A DNA stretch of 64,000 nucleotides, from assembly GCF_029101545.1 (NCBI RefSeq), contig NZ_CP118866.1, positions 868,001 through 932,000 on the forward strand. Reading direction: 5' to 3'. The notes beneath the pieces were generated by a model. It was not told the DNA's origin and made no database searches. It saw only the letters and a list, made by a program, of their open reading frames with translations. The position numbers and the translations under genes were made by a program. Shown piece after piece: positions 10,501 to 17,947 of the stretch. The stretch is from Amygdalobacter indicium. Its GTDB lineage: Bacteria; Bacillota; Clostridia; Saccharofermentanales; Fastidiosipilaceae. Position 1 is the stretch's first letter; the number at the start of each line of letters is the position of its first letter.

Positions 10501-10547
10501 ACTTGCAAATTGCTTTGCTCGAGCAAACTTTTTTCTTCAGAAGTCAT
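7536..10547 (-). CDS. LacZ-like glycoside hydrolase family 2 protein, probably catalytically inactive
   Basis: The 1003-residue protein follows the full LacZ domain order. A galactose-binding/jelly-roll region lies at about 85-205 (IPANNPVALF, YIWLNGTFIGFSQ), then an Ig-like domain, and a barrel region at about 315-555 where LQNLHKNNFNSI parallels the LacZ MKQNNFNAVR strand. A further beta domain follows, and a C-terminal small-chain-like domain includes YYAYGPQNSYCNKL (890-903), matching the GLGPQENYPDRL region. The barrel is eroded. The strand normally ending in the Asn-Glu acid/base reads LLYLLDYEYW (442-451), so Glu449 may persist without its Asn. The segment matching the CEYAHAMGN nucleophile reads ASFADKLGE, with Ser516 in place of the nucleophilic Glu. 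There is no signal peptide. Its likely role is sugar binding or unknown rather than beta-galactosidase. The domain assignment is strong; loss of activity is inferred from by-eye alignment. Confidence 0.8.
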   Translation of the reverse strand: MTSEEKSLLEQSNLQVGACPLSDYFFVYSGKEQALKACIKQKQEFTRDLRLDSDRLEILGCMDQPSVCYPDLAALPDDFVKSYNFRKKAAACKLEKVSEIPFDPPHIPANNPVALFHKYFTAQDLHYEYHMQLSMQAAAFYIWLNGTFIGFSQVTGRDNEFLLSPHVIKGINHLTILATAEAFSSYLHINSVRDLRINDLVLVKRPQAAVTDVMVETELIGENRGKINVKITPSPTAADAIAAASDFYLLDDSGQEIQLTHVVGANGSNTFEIANVAAWSWESPRLYYFLIDMEEECLLFPLNFQKITAVDGIVEHEGQALKVWAVNSEILLCPPDLPLSNNPKVNLQTQRQYVYHYLQNLHKNNFNSISSRVMYNQMFRNLCLKSGMRQVRNLVYTADWQKNSASPIAARKTAAYLDLPELKQAIMQVLTLEVAYKQNNILLYLLDYEYWLQLKESLPEAADKLSKNSLIALTAPCSGEEGEINVALKCLFNSALQERLLDEKVLPFETPYYLASFADKLGEEEIAVNEVLNELTTDSRCLGAAVNDFALPGKNIVDFNEITGMRYTLCPLTVRVIRSNNAECCIYIYNNFAHACTQKRYSLRYELTGDGKILQKAEIFPLEITSGQITKINVPGQSLEDLKEQYSTLTLNCFIGCSEDGRHENLHKSGLQQFIWQKDINENLLNEICEAEDVLPLETELEKDEKIRPAERNILIFADGEHYLIQGSNIDGQMYKYIYSCKQAIFTSMIYDNCPFLSQAGEYSLKTSFLPAGKLAEAWEKWSYDSLQMKVYKTEAGYLDELSPEEMGTNLAGLEGVYVKSFLTLSGPDLPVPFTFESRWIILASGRICWKIIATKHTEESRNFSVPLPPPTACIGVKFYLPASFNECRYYAYGPQNSYCNKLRHTYMSLFTHTLSEKQIHYGTQALAVNAADGNQFIIWKNSEENAFSFICSQETAGTALTIIYKLNTQAVCYNSDAQYSNFLEDNYTFKCNILPKPYNLNY

Positions 10548-10566
10548 ATAAATTTATCCTCACTGC

Positions 10567-10598
10567 AATAAAGCAGCCCGAATTCAGACTGCTTTATT
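10567..10598 (-). terminator. Hairpin terminator after the UMF1 transporter gene
   Basis: A perfect 10-bp inverted repeat AATAAAGCAG / CTGCTTTATT with a 12-nt loop lies immediately after the stop codon at 10601. The T-tract in the 3' arm is short, so the hairpin might act mainly to stabilise the 3' end. Confidence 0.6.
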
Positions 10599-10600
10599 TT

Positions 10601-11938
10601 TTATTTATCAATAGCCGTGGCATTTTTCGGCAAATATAAAGTAATTATAAAGCCGATAACAAACAAAGGTACTACAGCTAAAATTGTTAAGCGCGGAATA
10701 CCTGTCAACCAACCGATTAACGACATCAAAGCCGGACCCATAATGGCTGCAAAGCGACCGAAAACATTATAAAAACCGAAGAATTCATTATTTTTTTCCG
10801 GCGGAATAATCTGAGCAAAATAAGAACGGCTGAGAGCTTGAATTCCTCCCTGAGAAGAAGAAATTAAGACCGCCATAATCAAAAGATGCCAGATATTTTG
10901 CATAAATACGGCTGTGCAAACTGTAATCAGATAAGGAATCATAGCTACTTGAATCAATCTTATCGGCGTAAAAAATTTGGTCAACCAACCGTACAATATA
11001 GCAAAAGGGAAAGCCACAATCTGACTGCCTAAAAGAATAACCAACAAGATCACCGTATCGACGATTTCATTTCCCAAAACGCTCTGAACATAAGGCACAA
11101 CCATTCTTATGATTGTATCAACTCCGTCAATATAAAAGAAATACGCTATTAAAAAAACAAACGCATACTTATATTTTCTGATATCTTTAAATGTTGAAGC
11201 AATTTCACGGAAAGAATAAATGAAAACCCCGTTTTTCGGCTTAGGTGACCAATAAACCTGTTGCACGTCTACAATCATCGGTAACGTAAAAATCAACCAC
11301 CAGGCACCCGTGATTAAAAAGCATAACTGATAGCCCAAAGGATTGGCCATGCCCAAGTAATAAATAAAGACCAGCGATATGCCGAAAGGAATGATACTGG
11401 TTATATACCCCCAAGCAAAACCGTAGGAAGAAATCTTATCCATTCTTTCTTTGACAACGGAATCGACCAAAAAAGCATCGTAAAAAATAATCGAACCGTT
11501 ATAACAAACATTGGTTAAAACATAGGCCAAACAAATGGTAAACCACATATTTGTAGGTAAAAATGCCAACAACATTGTCGTTAAAATACCGAAAATGGCA
11601 AAGAAGTTGAACATTTTCTTCTTGTATCCTCTAAATTCAGCCAAAGTTCCTAAAATCGGACTTAAAACCGCTAAAATTATAGAACTTAAAGAATTAAACC
11701 AGCCTAATTGCATCTGGGCTTCAGTACTGGCAATAATACCGATAAAAGCAGGAAACGCAGCGCTGCTTATAGCAACTGAAAAAGCGGAATTGCCGACGTC
11801 ATAAAGCATCCAGCTCCATTCTCGTCTGTTCCTTTCCTTTAAATCAAGCTCTTCCGGTCTTTTCTGCCCCATAAGCTTGCGATATTTTAAGTTGAGCGAC
11901 TTAAAAGGCGCACTCAACTGCTGATCGAATGTTGTCAT
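10601..11938 (-). CDS. UMF1/Atg22-type major facilitator superfamily transporter
   Basis: The 445-residue protein is a polytopic inner-membrane protein with about 12 hydrophobic segments. The N-terminal segment REWSWMLYDVGNSAFS matches the WxLYDxANSAF signature typical of the UMF1/Vacuole effluxer Atg22-like MFS group. A charged loop near the middle (about 215-245) separates the two six-helix halves. The substrate is unknown; eukaryotic Atg22 exports amino acids from vacuoles, which is not good evidence for bacterial homologues. The start ATG has AGGAGGTTTATT in front. It precedes the LacZ-like gene on the same strand (54 bp, with a hairpin between), so a sugar substrate is possible but not shown. 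Confidence 0.85.
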   Translation of the reverse strand: MTTFDQQLSAPFKSLNLKYRKLMGQKRPEELDLKERNRREWSWMLYDVGNSAFSVAISSAAFPAFIGIIASTEAQMQLGWFNSLSSIILAVLSPILGTLAEFRGYKKKMFNFFAIFGILTTMLLAFLPTNMWFTICLAYVLTNVCYNGSIIFYDAFLVDSVVKERMDKISSYGFAWGYITSIIPFGISLVFIYYLGMANPLGYQLCFLITGAWWLIFTLPMIVDVQQVYWSPKPKNGVFIYSFREIASTFKDIRKYKYAFVFLIAYFFYIDGVDTIIRMVVPYVQSVLGNEIVDTVILLVILLGSQIVAFPFAILYGWLTKFFTPIRLIQVAMIPYLITVCTAVFMQNIWHLLIMAVLISSSQGGIQALSRSYFAQIIPPEKNNEFFGFYNVFGRFAAIMGPALMSLIGWLTGIPRLTILAVVPLFVIGFIITLYLPKNATAIDK

Positions 11939-12025
11939 AATAAACCTCCTACAATCGTTACAGCTTCATATTGGCTTATCCTACCACAAATAGCAGGAAA
12001 AAGTACAATATCACAACATATTTAA

Positions 12026-12628
12026 CTATTGTTCTATGGCAGGAGGGACAAACTCTTTATATTTTGCCAGTATCGGTTCACACGAAGGACCGAAGTTTTT
12101 TTGCCAGACCGGCAAGTTACCTTCTCTTAAAGAAGCGAGACTTTTTTTAATATCCAAGATCCGCTGGTTGGCCGAGCCGCGAAAACGCAGCATTAAGTCT
12201 TTTTGCGCCATCTGAAAAAGTCCGTCCACTAAAGTATCACATTGTTCCAATATACTTAATTGAACCGGATTTTGCAGTAATTGCTCAATTTTATAACCGG
12301 AAAATATCCAAATATTCAATTGTCTGCCGCTGTTTTCCGCATCCGATTCGGCCACCAGATTGCGCAACAACTTTAAAATAGCAGCCAAGTCCTTACCCTG
12401 CTGCATAGGTTCACCGCCCAAAACAGTCAAGCCGGAAACAAAAGGGTTGCGCAACCACTTGGCCAATTTAACTGTCACTTCCGGTGTCCAAAGCTCACCG
12501 TATTTAAAATCCTGATACGCTCCGTTAAAGCAACCGGGACAAGCAAAGGTACAACCGGTAACAAATACAGTCGAGCGAATTCCCGGTCCGTTAGCTACAT
12601 CAAATTCTCGCAACTGTGCATAACGCAT
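12026..12628 (-). CDS. nrdG: Anaerobic ribonucleotide reductase activating protein (radical SAM)
   Basis: NrdG uses a [4Fe-4S] cluster and S-adenosylmethionine to generate the glycyl radical on NrdD. The radical SAM motif CTFACPGC sits at residues 26-33 counted from the chosen start, and GGEP follows in VLGGEPMQQ. I start at the ATG at 12628 because AAAGGAG lies just upstream. A longer frame reaching 12667 would begin inside a terminator-like hairpin and lacks a ribosome binding site. The resulting 200 residues are slightly longer than E. coli NrdG (about 154). It lies downstream of nrdD in the usual order. Confidence 0.94.
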   Translation of the reverse strand: MRYAQLREFDVANGPGIRSTVFVTGCTFACPGCFNGAYQDFKYGELWTPEVTVKLAKWLRNPFVSGLTVLGGEPMQQGKDLAAILKLLRNLVAESDAENSGRQLNIWIFSGYKIEQLLQNPVQLSILEQCDTLVDGLFQMAQKDLMLRFRGSANQRILDIKKSLASLREGNLPVWQKNFGPSCEPILAKYKEFVPPAIEQ

Positions 12629-12653
12629 AGGTTTACTCCTTTGCTTGATAACA

Positions 12654-12681
12654 AAAGAGTCAGTCAAACAACTGACTCTTT
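12654..12681 (-). terminator. Hairpin with T-tract between nrdD and nrdG (terminator or attenuator)
   Basis: On the minus strand an 11-bp perfect stem AAAGAGTCAGT / ACTGACTCTTT with a 6-nt loop ends in TTTT. It lies 22 nt after the nrdD stop and 26 nt before the nrdG start. It could limit nrdG expression relative to nrdD or protect the nrdD mRNA 3' end. Confidence 0.65.
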
Positions 12682-12702
12682 CATAACTTTCAAGTTTTCC
12701 CG

Positions 12703-14871
12703 TTAAATATGTAAAACACGGCTCTTAATTTCTTTTGTTCGACCCTCATTCCAATAATTGGAGCCTAAATAGCCGCAAGTACGTCTGACTACAGTCAACT
12801 TATTGCGATTGTTGTTACCGCATTGCGGGCAGGTCCAAACATTGTCGTCATCGAGCTTAATTTCACCGCTGAAACCGCAAACATGGCAATAATCAAGTTT
12901 GGTGTTGAACTCGGCATACATAATTGTTTGATAAATATACTGAATCATTTCCAATATTGCCTGAATGTTATTCTGCATATTAGGTATCTCAACATAAGAA
13001 ATCATGCCGCCTTTTGACAAGGGTTGAAACTCCGACTCGAACTTGAATTTGTCGAAAACGCTTATAGGTTCACGTACATCGACATGGTACGAGTTGGTGT
13101 AATATCCTTTATCAGTAACATTTTCAATATCACCGAAATGAGCGCGGTCGATGGCGCAAAAACGATGTGTCAGCGATTCTGCCGGCGTACCGTAAACACC
13201 GAAACCTAAACCTGTTTCAGCCTTCCATTTATCTGCAGCCTCATTCAACTTGTGCATCACCTTAAGCGCGAAAGCTTTACCTTCAGGGCTCGTATGACTC
13301 TTGCCGGTAACTAAATAACTGGCCTCGTACAAGCCGATATAACCGATGCTTAATGTTGAATAACCGTTTTCCAGGAAAGGTCTAATCTTCTCACCTTCTC
13401 CCAAACGGGCGATAGCGCCGTACTGCCAATGTAAGGGGCTGACGTTGGAATTGACATTCAACAAACGCTCATGTCTTAACATCAAAGCTTTCTTTACAAT
13501 ATTGAGGCGCTTGTCGAGCATCTTGAAATAGCCCTCTTCATCATGGCGGTTCAAAATACCGATTTGCGGTAAATTAATCGTAACAACGCCTTGATTGAAA
13601 CGACCGTCGAAAACATATTTACCGGCAGCATTTTTCCAAGGGCTGAGGAAAGAACGGCAACCCATCGGACTGAACACGTTACCTTCATACATTTCGCGCA
13701 TTTTTTTAGCAGAAATATAATCGGGATACATCCGCTTGGCCGTACATTCGGCCGCCAACTCCGTCAGATAAAAATAAGGTGCGCCGGGCTTCACATTATG
13801 TTCATCCAGAACATAAATAAGCTTGGGGAAAGCCGGTGTTACATAAACACCGCATTTGTTTTTAATACCTTCAATTCGCTGCCGTAAAACCTCTTCCGTA
13901 ATCATGGCCGCTTCTTTAGCATATTCGTTATCCGGTTCACAATACAAGAATAAAGTAACGAAAGGTGATTGACCGTTTGTCGTCATTAAAGTATTAATTT
14001 GATATTGCACAGTTTGGACGCCGTCTTTTATCTCTCTTCTCGTCCGGCGCCAGGCAATCTCTTCCGCCTTCTGTCTGTTGGCCTCCGTCGCTTCAGCCCC
14101 GTATACCTCGGCCTGTTCTTCCAGAACTTCTTTCAAATAACGCAAATAGGATTTACGCACGAACGGCGCCAAAATTCTGTCAAAGCCGTTAATTGACTGA
14201 CCGCCGTACTGATTCGAGGCCACCTGGGCAATTATTTGGGTCGTAACAGTACATGCTACTCTGAAAGTATGCGGAGTTTCGATCTGATTACCGTTAATTA
14301 CAGTACCGTTCATCAACATATCTTCCAAATTAATCAAACAGCAGTTAAAAATCGGTTGTATTGCATAATCCAGATCATGATAATGGATAGCTCCCGAATC
14401 ATGAGCCTGTAAAATATCAGTCGGCATAATTTTCCGGCGGGCCATATCTTTCGAAACTTCACCGGCAATTAAATCTCGCTGCGTTGCTGCCAAAAAGGCA
14501 TTTTTATTGGAATTTTCATCCATTGTATCTTTATTGGTGGCTTCAATTAAGCCGATAATTCCGGCATCGGTTGTATTATCCTTACGCTTAAAGCTTTGCA
14601 CAGCCTTATAATTTTCGTAAGATCTGGCAGTTGCGGCATTATCATGTTTAATCAAGCTGTAATACACCTGATCCTCAATTTGATAAATTGTAATAGCCCT
14701 CGGAATATTACGGGCAAATTCTTCAATTTCACCGGCAATTTCTTCAGCTTGTCCCGCAACATAATTACCGGTTGCCGAATTCATTGCTTTTTCAATAGCA
14801 ACTTGAATCTTGCTTTTATCAAACGGCACTGTTGTTCCGTCACGTTTAATCACTTCCAAAGACATACTCAA
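12703..14871 (-). CDS. nrdD: Anaerobic (class III) ribonucleoside-triphosphate reductase
   Basis: NrdD reduces ribonucleoside triphosphates to deoxy forms under anaerobic conditions, using a glycyl radical and formate as reductant in the characterised enzymes. The 722-residue protein has an N-terminal ATP-cone (about 3-95, starting VIKRDGTTVPFDKSKI), the ten-stranded barrel with FNCCLINLEDML, a zinc-binding C-terminal module with Cys662, Cys665, Cys681 and Cys684, and the glycyl radical loop RTCGYLGSNYWN (697-708). All expected elements are present. The ATP-cone implies allosteric dATP/ATP control. Upstream lie a promoter and a candidate NrdR box. The enzyme indicates an anaerobic or facultative lifestyle. 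Confidence 0.97.
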   Translation of the reverse strand: MSMSLEVIKRDGTTVPFDKSKIQVAIEKAMNSATGNYVAGQAEEIAGEIEEFARNIPRAITIYQIEDQVYYSLIKHDNAATARSYENYKAVQSFKRKDNTTDAGIIGLIEATNKDTMDENSNKNAFLAATQRDLIAGEVSKDMARRKIMPTDILQAHDSGAIHYHDLDYAIQPIFNCCLINLEDMLMNGTVINGNQIETPHTFRVACTVTTQIIAQVASNQYGGQSINGFDRILAPFVRKSYLRYLKEVLEEQAEVYGAEATEANRQKAEEIAWRRTRREIKDGVQTVQYQINTLMTTNGQSPFVTLFLYCEPDNEYAKEAAMITEEVLRQRIEGIKNKCGVYVTPAFPKLIYVLDEHNVKPGAPYFYLTELAAECTAKRMYPDYISAKKMREMYEGNVFSPMGCRSFLSPWKNAAGKYVFDGRFNQGVVTINLPQIGILNRHDEEGYFKMLDKRLNIVKKALMLRHERLLNVNSNVSPLHWQYGAIARLGEGEKIRPFLENGYSTLSIGYIGLYEASYLVTGKSHTSPEGKAFALKVMHKLNEAADKWKAETGLGFGVYGTPAESLTHRFCAIDRAHFGDIENVTDKGYYTNSYHVDVREPISVFDKFKFESEFQPLSKGGMISYVEIPNMQNNIQAILEMIQYIYQTIMYAEFNTKLDYCHVCGFSGEIKLDDDNVWTCPQCGNNNRNKLTVVRRTCGYLGSNYWNEGRTKEIKSRVLHI

Positions 14872-14967
14872 TCCCTCTCATCTACCAATATATAGAAACA
14901 TCATCCGCTCAGTTTTACATAAGACTGCCGCTAACTGACGTTTCTTAATCAGAAGCGCAAGCTCCAA

Positions 14968-14983
14968 TTACTACATATTGTGG
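14968..14983 (-). promoter_or_regulatory. Candidate NrdR box upstream of nrdD
   Basis: On the minus strand CCACAATATGTAGTAA agrees with the NrdR box consensus (ACACWATATATWGTGT) at 12 of 16 positions. A much weaker partner with a CACAA half-site at 14999-15014 is centred exactly 31 bp away, a spacing seen for NrdR box pairs, and overlaps the predicted -10. Inferred by eye; no nrdR gene is in the window. Confidence 0.35.
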
Positions 14984-15006
14984 TAAGGCAGCCTTAAAGC
15001 ACAAAT

Positions 15007-15035
15007 AGAATACCATTCATAGATAAAGTGTGCAA
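15007..15035 (-). promoter_or_regulatory. Predicted nrdD promoter
   Basis: On the minus strand TTGCAC, a 17-bp spacer and TATTCT preceded by TGG (extended -10). Transcription would start near 15000, giving a leader of about 130 nt before nrdD. Confidence 0.45.
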
Positions 15036-15210
15036 GCAAAGATTGATTTGTAATTTTACAGGAATATTACATAGTGATACAAATTAGATCGTTCCTGCAT
15101 TTTTTTAACTGCCGTTCGCTTGTAATTAGGCGTTTTTTCTCTTATTAATAAATCTTTTTACCTTTATTTTTGTTAAAAACTTGTAATAATTGACTTACAG
15201 CTCTCGGGTG

Positions 15211-15229
15211 TTCAATACACAATATTGAA
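15211..15229. promoter_or_regulatory. Inverted repeat, operator-like dyad
   Basis: Perfect 7-bp arms TTCAATA / TATTGAA around CACAA. A TTGACT at 15190-15195 lies 17 bp before CAATAC, so the dyad may overlap the -10 of a distal plus-strand promoter. The regulator is unknown. Confidence 0.35.
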
Positions 15230-15372
15230 AGTATACAGCATTATTGGCAACTGAAGTACTATAAGTTGTGGTCATGCATCACTTATCAATGCCGGTCGAA
15301 AAATCACAATTAAAGCCCGCTCATTTCCCTTATTGTCGATTTATTCAAGTAGCAATTAATTAAACAAAACAT

Positions 15373-15378
15373 TATAAT
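15373..15378 (+). promoter_or_regulatory. Possible -10 element for the acyltransferase-mutM operon
   Basis: A consensus TATAAT lies 49 bp before the TTG start at 15428. I see no good -35, so confidence is low. Confidence 0.3.
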
Positions 15379-15394
15379 AACTAGTACTTATAAA

Positions 15395-15414
15395 ACACTT
15401 TAATACACTTTAAT
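15395..15414 (+). repeat. Tandem 10-bp direct repeat in the 5' leader
   Basis: ACACTTTAAT occurs twice head to tail, directly before the GAGGG ribosome binding site (15416-15420) of the acyltransferase gene. It could be a protein-binding site or chance in AT-rich DNA. Confidence 0.5.
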
Positions 15415-15427
15415 TGAGGGTACAGCA

Positions 15428-16993
15428 TTGAAAAGGAATTCAATTTTAATTAAGGCCGGTGAAATAACTAAAGCTAATGCAACAAATTTAGCCAAAATCG
15501 GTATGCGTACTTTAACTTTTCGGCGTTCTAAAAAAAGTAAAGCGGCGCCGTCTGCACATATATCGACCTTATTCTATTCATTTTCTTATTTTTTGCTTAG
15601 AATATTGGCAAGTATACTATTTGCATATCGCTCACAGCATAATTTTGCCGAAAAAGAACTTAAAGGCCCCAGCATCGTGATTGCACCGCATTCTTCCCTT
15701 TTGGATCCGGTATTCGTGATGTTATGTATGGGACCGAAACATAAGTTACATTTCGTAGCCGGTAATTTTTTGCAGGAAGGTCACGGCTTTCTCCCTTGGC
15801 TTACGGCCAAAATGAAAACTATTAATATCACCCAGTTCAACAGTGACTTTTTAGCTGTCAAACAAATGATTTCTCTATTACGTAGCGGTGAATCCATCGC
15901 TATTTTCCCGGAAGGTGAACGTTCTGCCGACGGAAGACACGAGTTATTTTCCGACGCTTTTATTAAATTGGTACAACGTTCTCACGCAAATTTGATATTT
16001 TGTGATCTTGACGGAGCTTTCCTTTCCTGGCCGCGTTGGTCAGGGTATCACGGCTTACGTTTGGGCAAAATTGCCGTCACTGCTTCTCTTGTTTATACGG
16101 GGGAAGAAACAGGCGAATTGGAACTTGAAGATATTCGTACTAAAATGACGGAATTACTGCGCGGTACAGACTACCATAATCAACTTGAAAGACGCAACAA
16201 GGGTCAAAAAACTTACAGTTATTTCAGTTTCAACCCTGCCGGAGGGTTGGACAATCTCTTATACAGTTGTCCCAATTGCCAGGAGTTTTTATCCATGTAT
16301 CAGTTAAATCGCACAGCTATCATGTGTTCTTTGTGCAACTTTAAGGCGGAACTGGGCAAAGACGGGTTATTCAAACAAGCTATTAATTTTCCGGCCATCG
16401 GTAAAATAAAAATAGGCACAAGTACCAATCCTATTGTTTGGCATATGTGGCAGATAAGGCATACTTCCGTCCGTTACTTGAAGGAACTTGCACCGGATTA
16501 TCTTTTTCCCAGCAGCGGTAATTGTACAATTGAAACTTTTGACGCCCAACATCACGCTGATTTAATCGCAAAAGATGCCTTGAGTTATTTAGCCTTGGAC
16601 TGGGCCGGTGAAAAGCCGCGTTTTACCTTTGCTTTTCAAGCTGATTTACCTGCTGAAGTTGCCGCAGAATTTCAACAGGATTTAACGCTGCCCAATGCCC
16701 GTTCCGCCTATATGACAACAACGGAGACCGAACGGAAGATTAATAACCTGATTCAAATTACACCGCAGCATTTTGTCTATGAAGATATAAAAACCTATTT
16801 GCAATTTTGGCACAAAAACTATCGCATAACTTATTATCCGAATGATGTTAAGTTAGTTTATGTTTACCGTGACTTAATTGAAGGTCTGGGTCAACCTGAT
16901 TTGGATCCCCGTTTAGCTCGTTGCCATGTAGATGATGCCAAAGATCTGATCAATGATTATAAAATTTTGCGTCAAAAATTGAAGAAGGAATAA
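15428..16993 (+). CDS. PlsC-family acyltransferase with C-terminal zinc-ribbon extension
   Basis: The N-terminal half (about 75-230) is a PlsC/LPLAT acyltransferase domain that would transfer an acyl chain to lysophosphatidate or another glycerolipid at the membrane. The HX4D catalytic motif is HSSLLD (His88, Asp93) and the substrate-binding motif is FPEGERS (160-166). A hydrophobic segment near 48-66 could anchor it. About 270 more residues follow, far beyond the usual 200-250. They include a four-cysteine zinc ribbon (Cys281, Cys284, Cys300, Cys303) and a C-terminal region I do not recognise. Translation starts at TTG, 8 nt after GAGGG. It is first in a plus-strand run with mutM and a PdaC-like gene. 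A second, ordinary PlsC is at 62472-63182. Confidence 0.82.
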   Translation: MKRNSILIKAGEITKANATNLAKIGMRTLTFRRSKKSKAAPSAHISTLFYSFSYFLLRILASILFAYRSQHNFAEKELKGPSIVIAPHSSLLDPVFVMLCMGPKHKLHFVAGNFLQEGHGFLPWLTAKMKTINITQFNSDFLAVKQMISLLRSGESIAIFPEGERSADGRHELFSDAFIKLVQRSHANLIFCDLDGAFLSWPRWSGYHGLRLGKIAVTASLVYTGEETGELELEDIRTKMTELLRGTDYHNQLERRNKGQKTYSYFSFNPAGGLDNLLYSCPNCQEFLSMYQLNRTAIMCSLCNFKAELGKDGLFKQAINFPAIGKIKIGTSTNPIVWHMWQIRHTSVRYLKELAPDYLFPSSGNCTIETFDAQHHADLIAKDALSYLALDWAGEKPRFTFAFQADLPAEVAAEFQQDLTLPNARSAYMTTTETERKINNLIQITPQHFVYEDIKTYLQFWHKNYRITYYPNDVKLVYVYRDLIEGLGQPDLDPRLARCHVDDAKDLINDYKILRQKLKKE

Positions 16994-16995
16994 TT

Positions 16996-17898
16996 ATGCC
17001 TGAATTACCGGAGGTGGAGACTATCCGTCAAGGTCTCAATCAACAATTAAGCAACAGTCATTTATGTTCAATTGTCAGACTTGATAATTATTGTTGGCAT
17101 GATGAAACAAGCAATTTTTCCTTAGCTGCCGATTATAAATTATCTGAATTCGAGCGGCAGGGAAAATATTTATTTGCGCACTTGAAATCTGATACAAGTG
17201 CCGAGGATATTACTCTGATTTTTCACCTTCGGATGACCGGAAAACTCATTATCACTTCCACAGTTACCAACTTACCGAAACACAGCCATTTTTATTTTGA
17301 GCTGAAGAAAGATCATAAAATTTTGTACCTTTATTTCAACGATGTTAGAAGATTCGGTTATGTTAAACTCCTGCCCCGGCAAAATTTAAGTTTTGATCAA
17401 AGTTTAAAGAAATTAGGTTTCGACGCATTAACGCATAAGTTGACCTTAAATGAAAAAGCATTAACGGAAAAAGAGGCGGAAAATGCCTTTATTCAAGGAT
17501 GCAGACGTCATTTGCACAAAAATATCAAATCTGCTCTGCTGGATCAAAGCATTATCGCCGGTTTAGGTAATATCTATGCTGACGAACTGCTCTTCTCCGC
17601 CCGCATCCATCCTGCCAATCTTTGCTGTGATTTAAGCGAAAAAAACTTACAAATTTTATACCGTTCCATTCTACCGTTGCTCAATAAAGCTATCAGTAAT
17701 CACGGAACATCATTCAGTGATTATGTTGACAGTTGGGGCATTAAAGGGAATTTTCAAAATTATCTGCAAGTTTATCAGCGAACCTCACTTCCCTGCTATA
17801 GCTGTAAAACGCCCATAAAGAAATGTAAAATTGCAGGTCGAAGCACACATTTCTGCCCAAAGTGTCAAATTTATTACGGTTCGAATACTCTTACCTGA
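16996..17898 (+). CDS. mutM: Formamidopyrimidine-DNA glycosylase
   Basis: Fpg/MutM excises oxidised purines such as 8-oxoguanine and nicks the abasic site. The 300-residue protein begins MPELPEVETI, giving the catalytic N-terminal Pro2 and Glu3. A Lys in ERQGKYLF corresponds to the conserved beta-hairpin lysine. The H2TH segment contains QSIIAGLGNIYADE. The C-terminal zinc finger has two Cys pairs (CYSC and CPKC) with KCKIAGRSTHF between. The family is usually 270-290 residues, so it is slightly long. The start ATG has AAGGAATAATT before it and lies 2 bp after the acyltransferase stop, suggesting cotranscription. Confidence 0.96.
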   Translation: MPELPEVETIRQGLNQQLSNSHLCSIVRLDNYCWHDETSNFSLAADYKLSEFERQGKYLFAHLKSDTSAEDITLIFHLRMTGKLIITSTVTNLPKHSHFYFELKKDHKILYLYFNDVRRFGYVKLLPRQNLSFDQSLKKLGFDALTHKLTLNEKALTEKEAENAFIQGCRRHLHKNIKSALLDQSIIAGLGNIYADELLFSARIHPANLCCDLSEKNLQILYRSILPLLNKAISNHGTSFSDYVDSWGIKGNFQNYLQVYQRTSLPCYSCKTPIKKCKIAGRSTHFCPKCQIYYGSNTLT

Positions 17899-17947
17899 TA
17901 TAATTGTTTTAGCGATTTTAGTTACACAAAGGAGAATTGTCTCAGAT

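Larger units (their letters stand above)
14872..15427. other. 556-bp divergent intergenic region between nrdD and the acyltransferase gene
   Basis: No convincing protein or tRNA gene is visible on either strand. The left third carries the nrdD promoter and candidate NrdR box. The centre (about 15110-15190) is T-rich on the plus strand. Further right are a 19-bp dyad at 15211-15229, a TATAAT at 15373-15378 and a tandem 10-bp repeat just before the acyltransferase ribosome binding site. A small RNA cannot be excluded. Confidence 0.6.

Noticed and set aside
14884..14899. AATATATAG as an NrdR box close to the nrdD start codon
   Set aside because: Only the AT core fits; the flanking half-sites do not, and it lies within the translation initiation region.
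14872..15427. A cobalamin or other riboswitch, or a tRNA, before nrdD
   Set aside because: I saw no B12-box, no cloverleaf and no terminator-antiterminator pair. Class III enzymes do not use cobalamin.
17831..17947. A longer PdaC-like protein starting inside mutM
   Set aside because: The extra 39 codons overlap mutM in another frame and lack a ribosome binding site. AAAGGAGAA sits just before the ATG at 17948.
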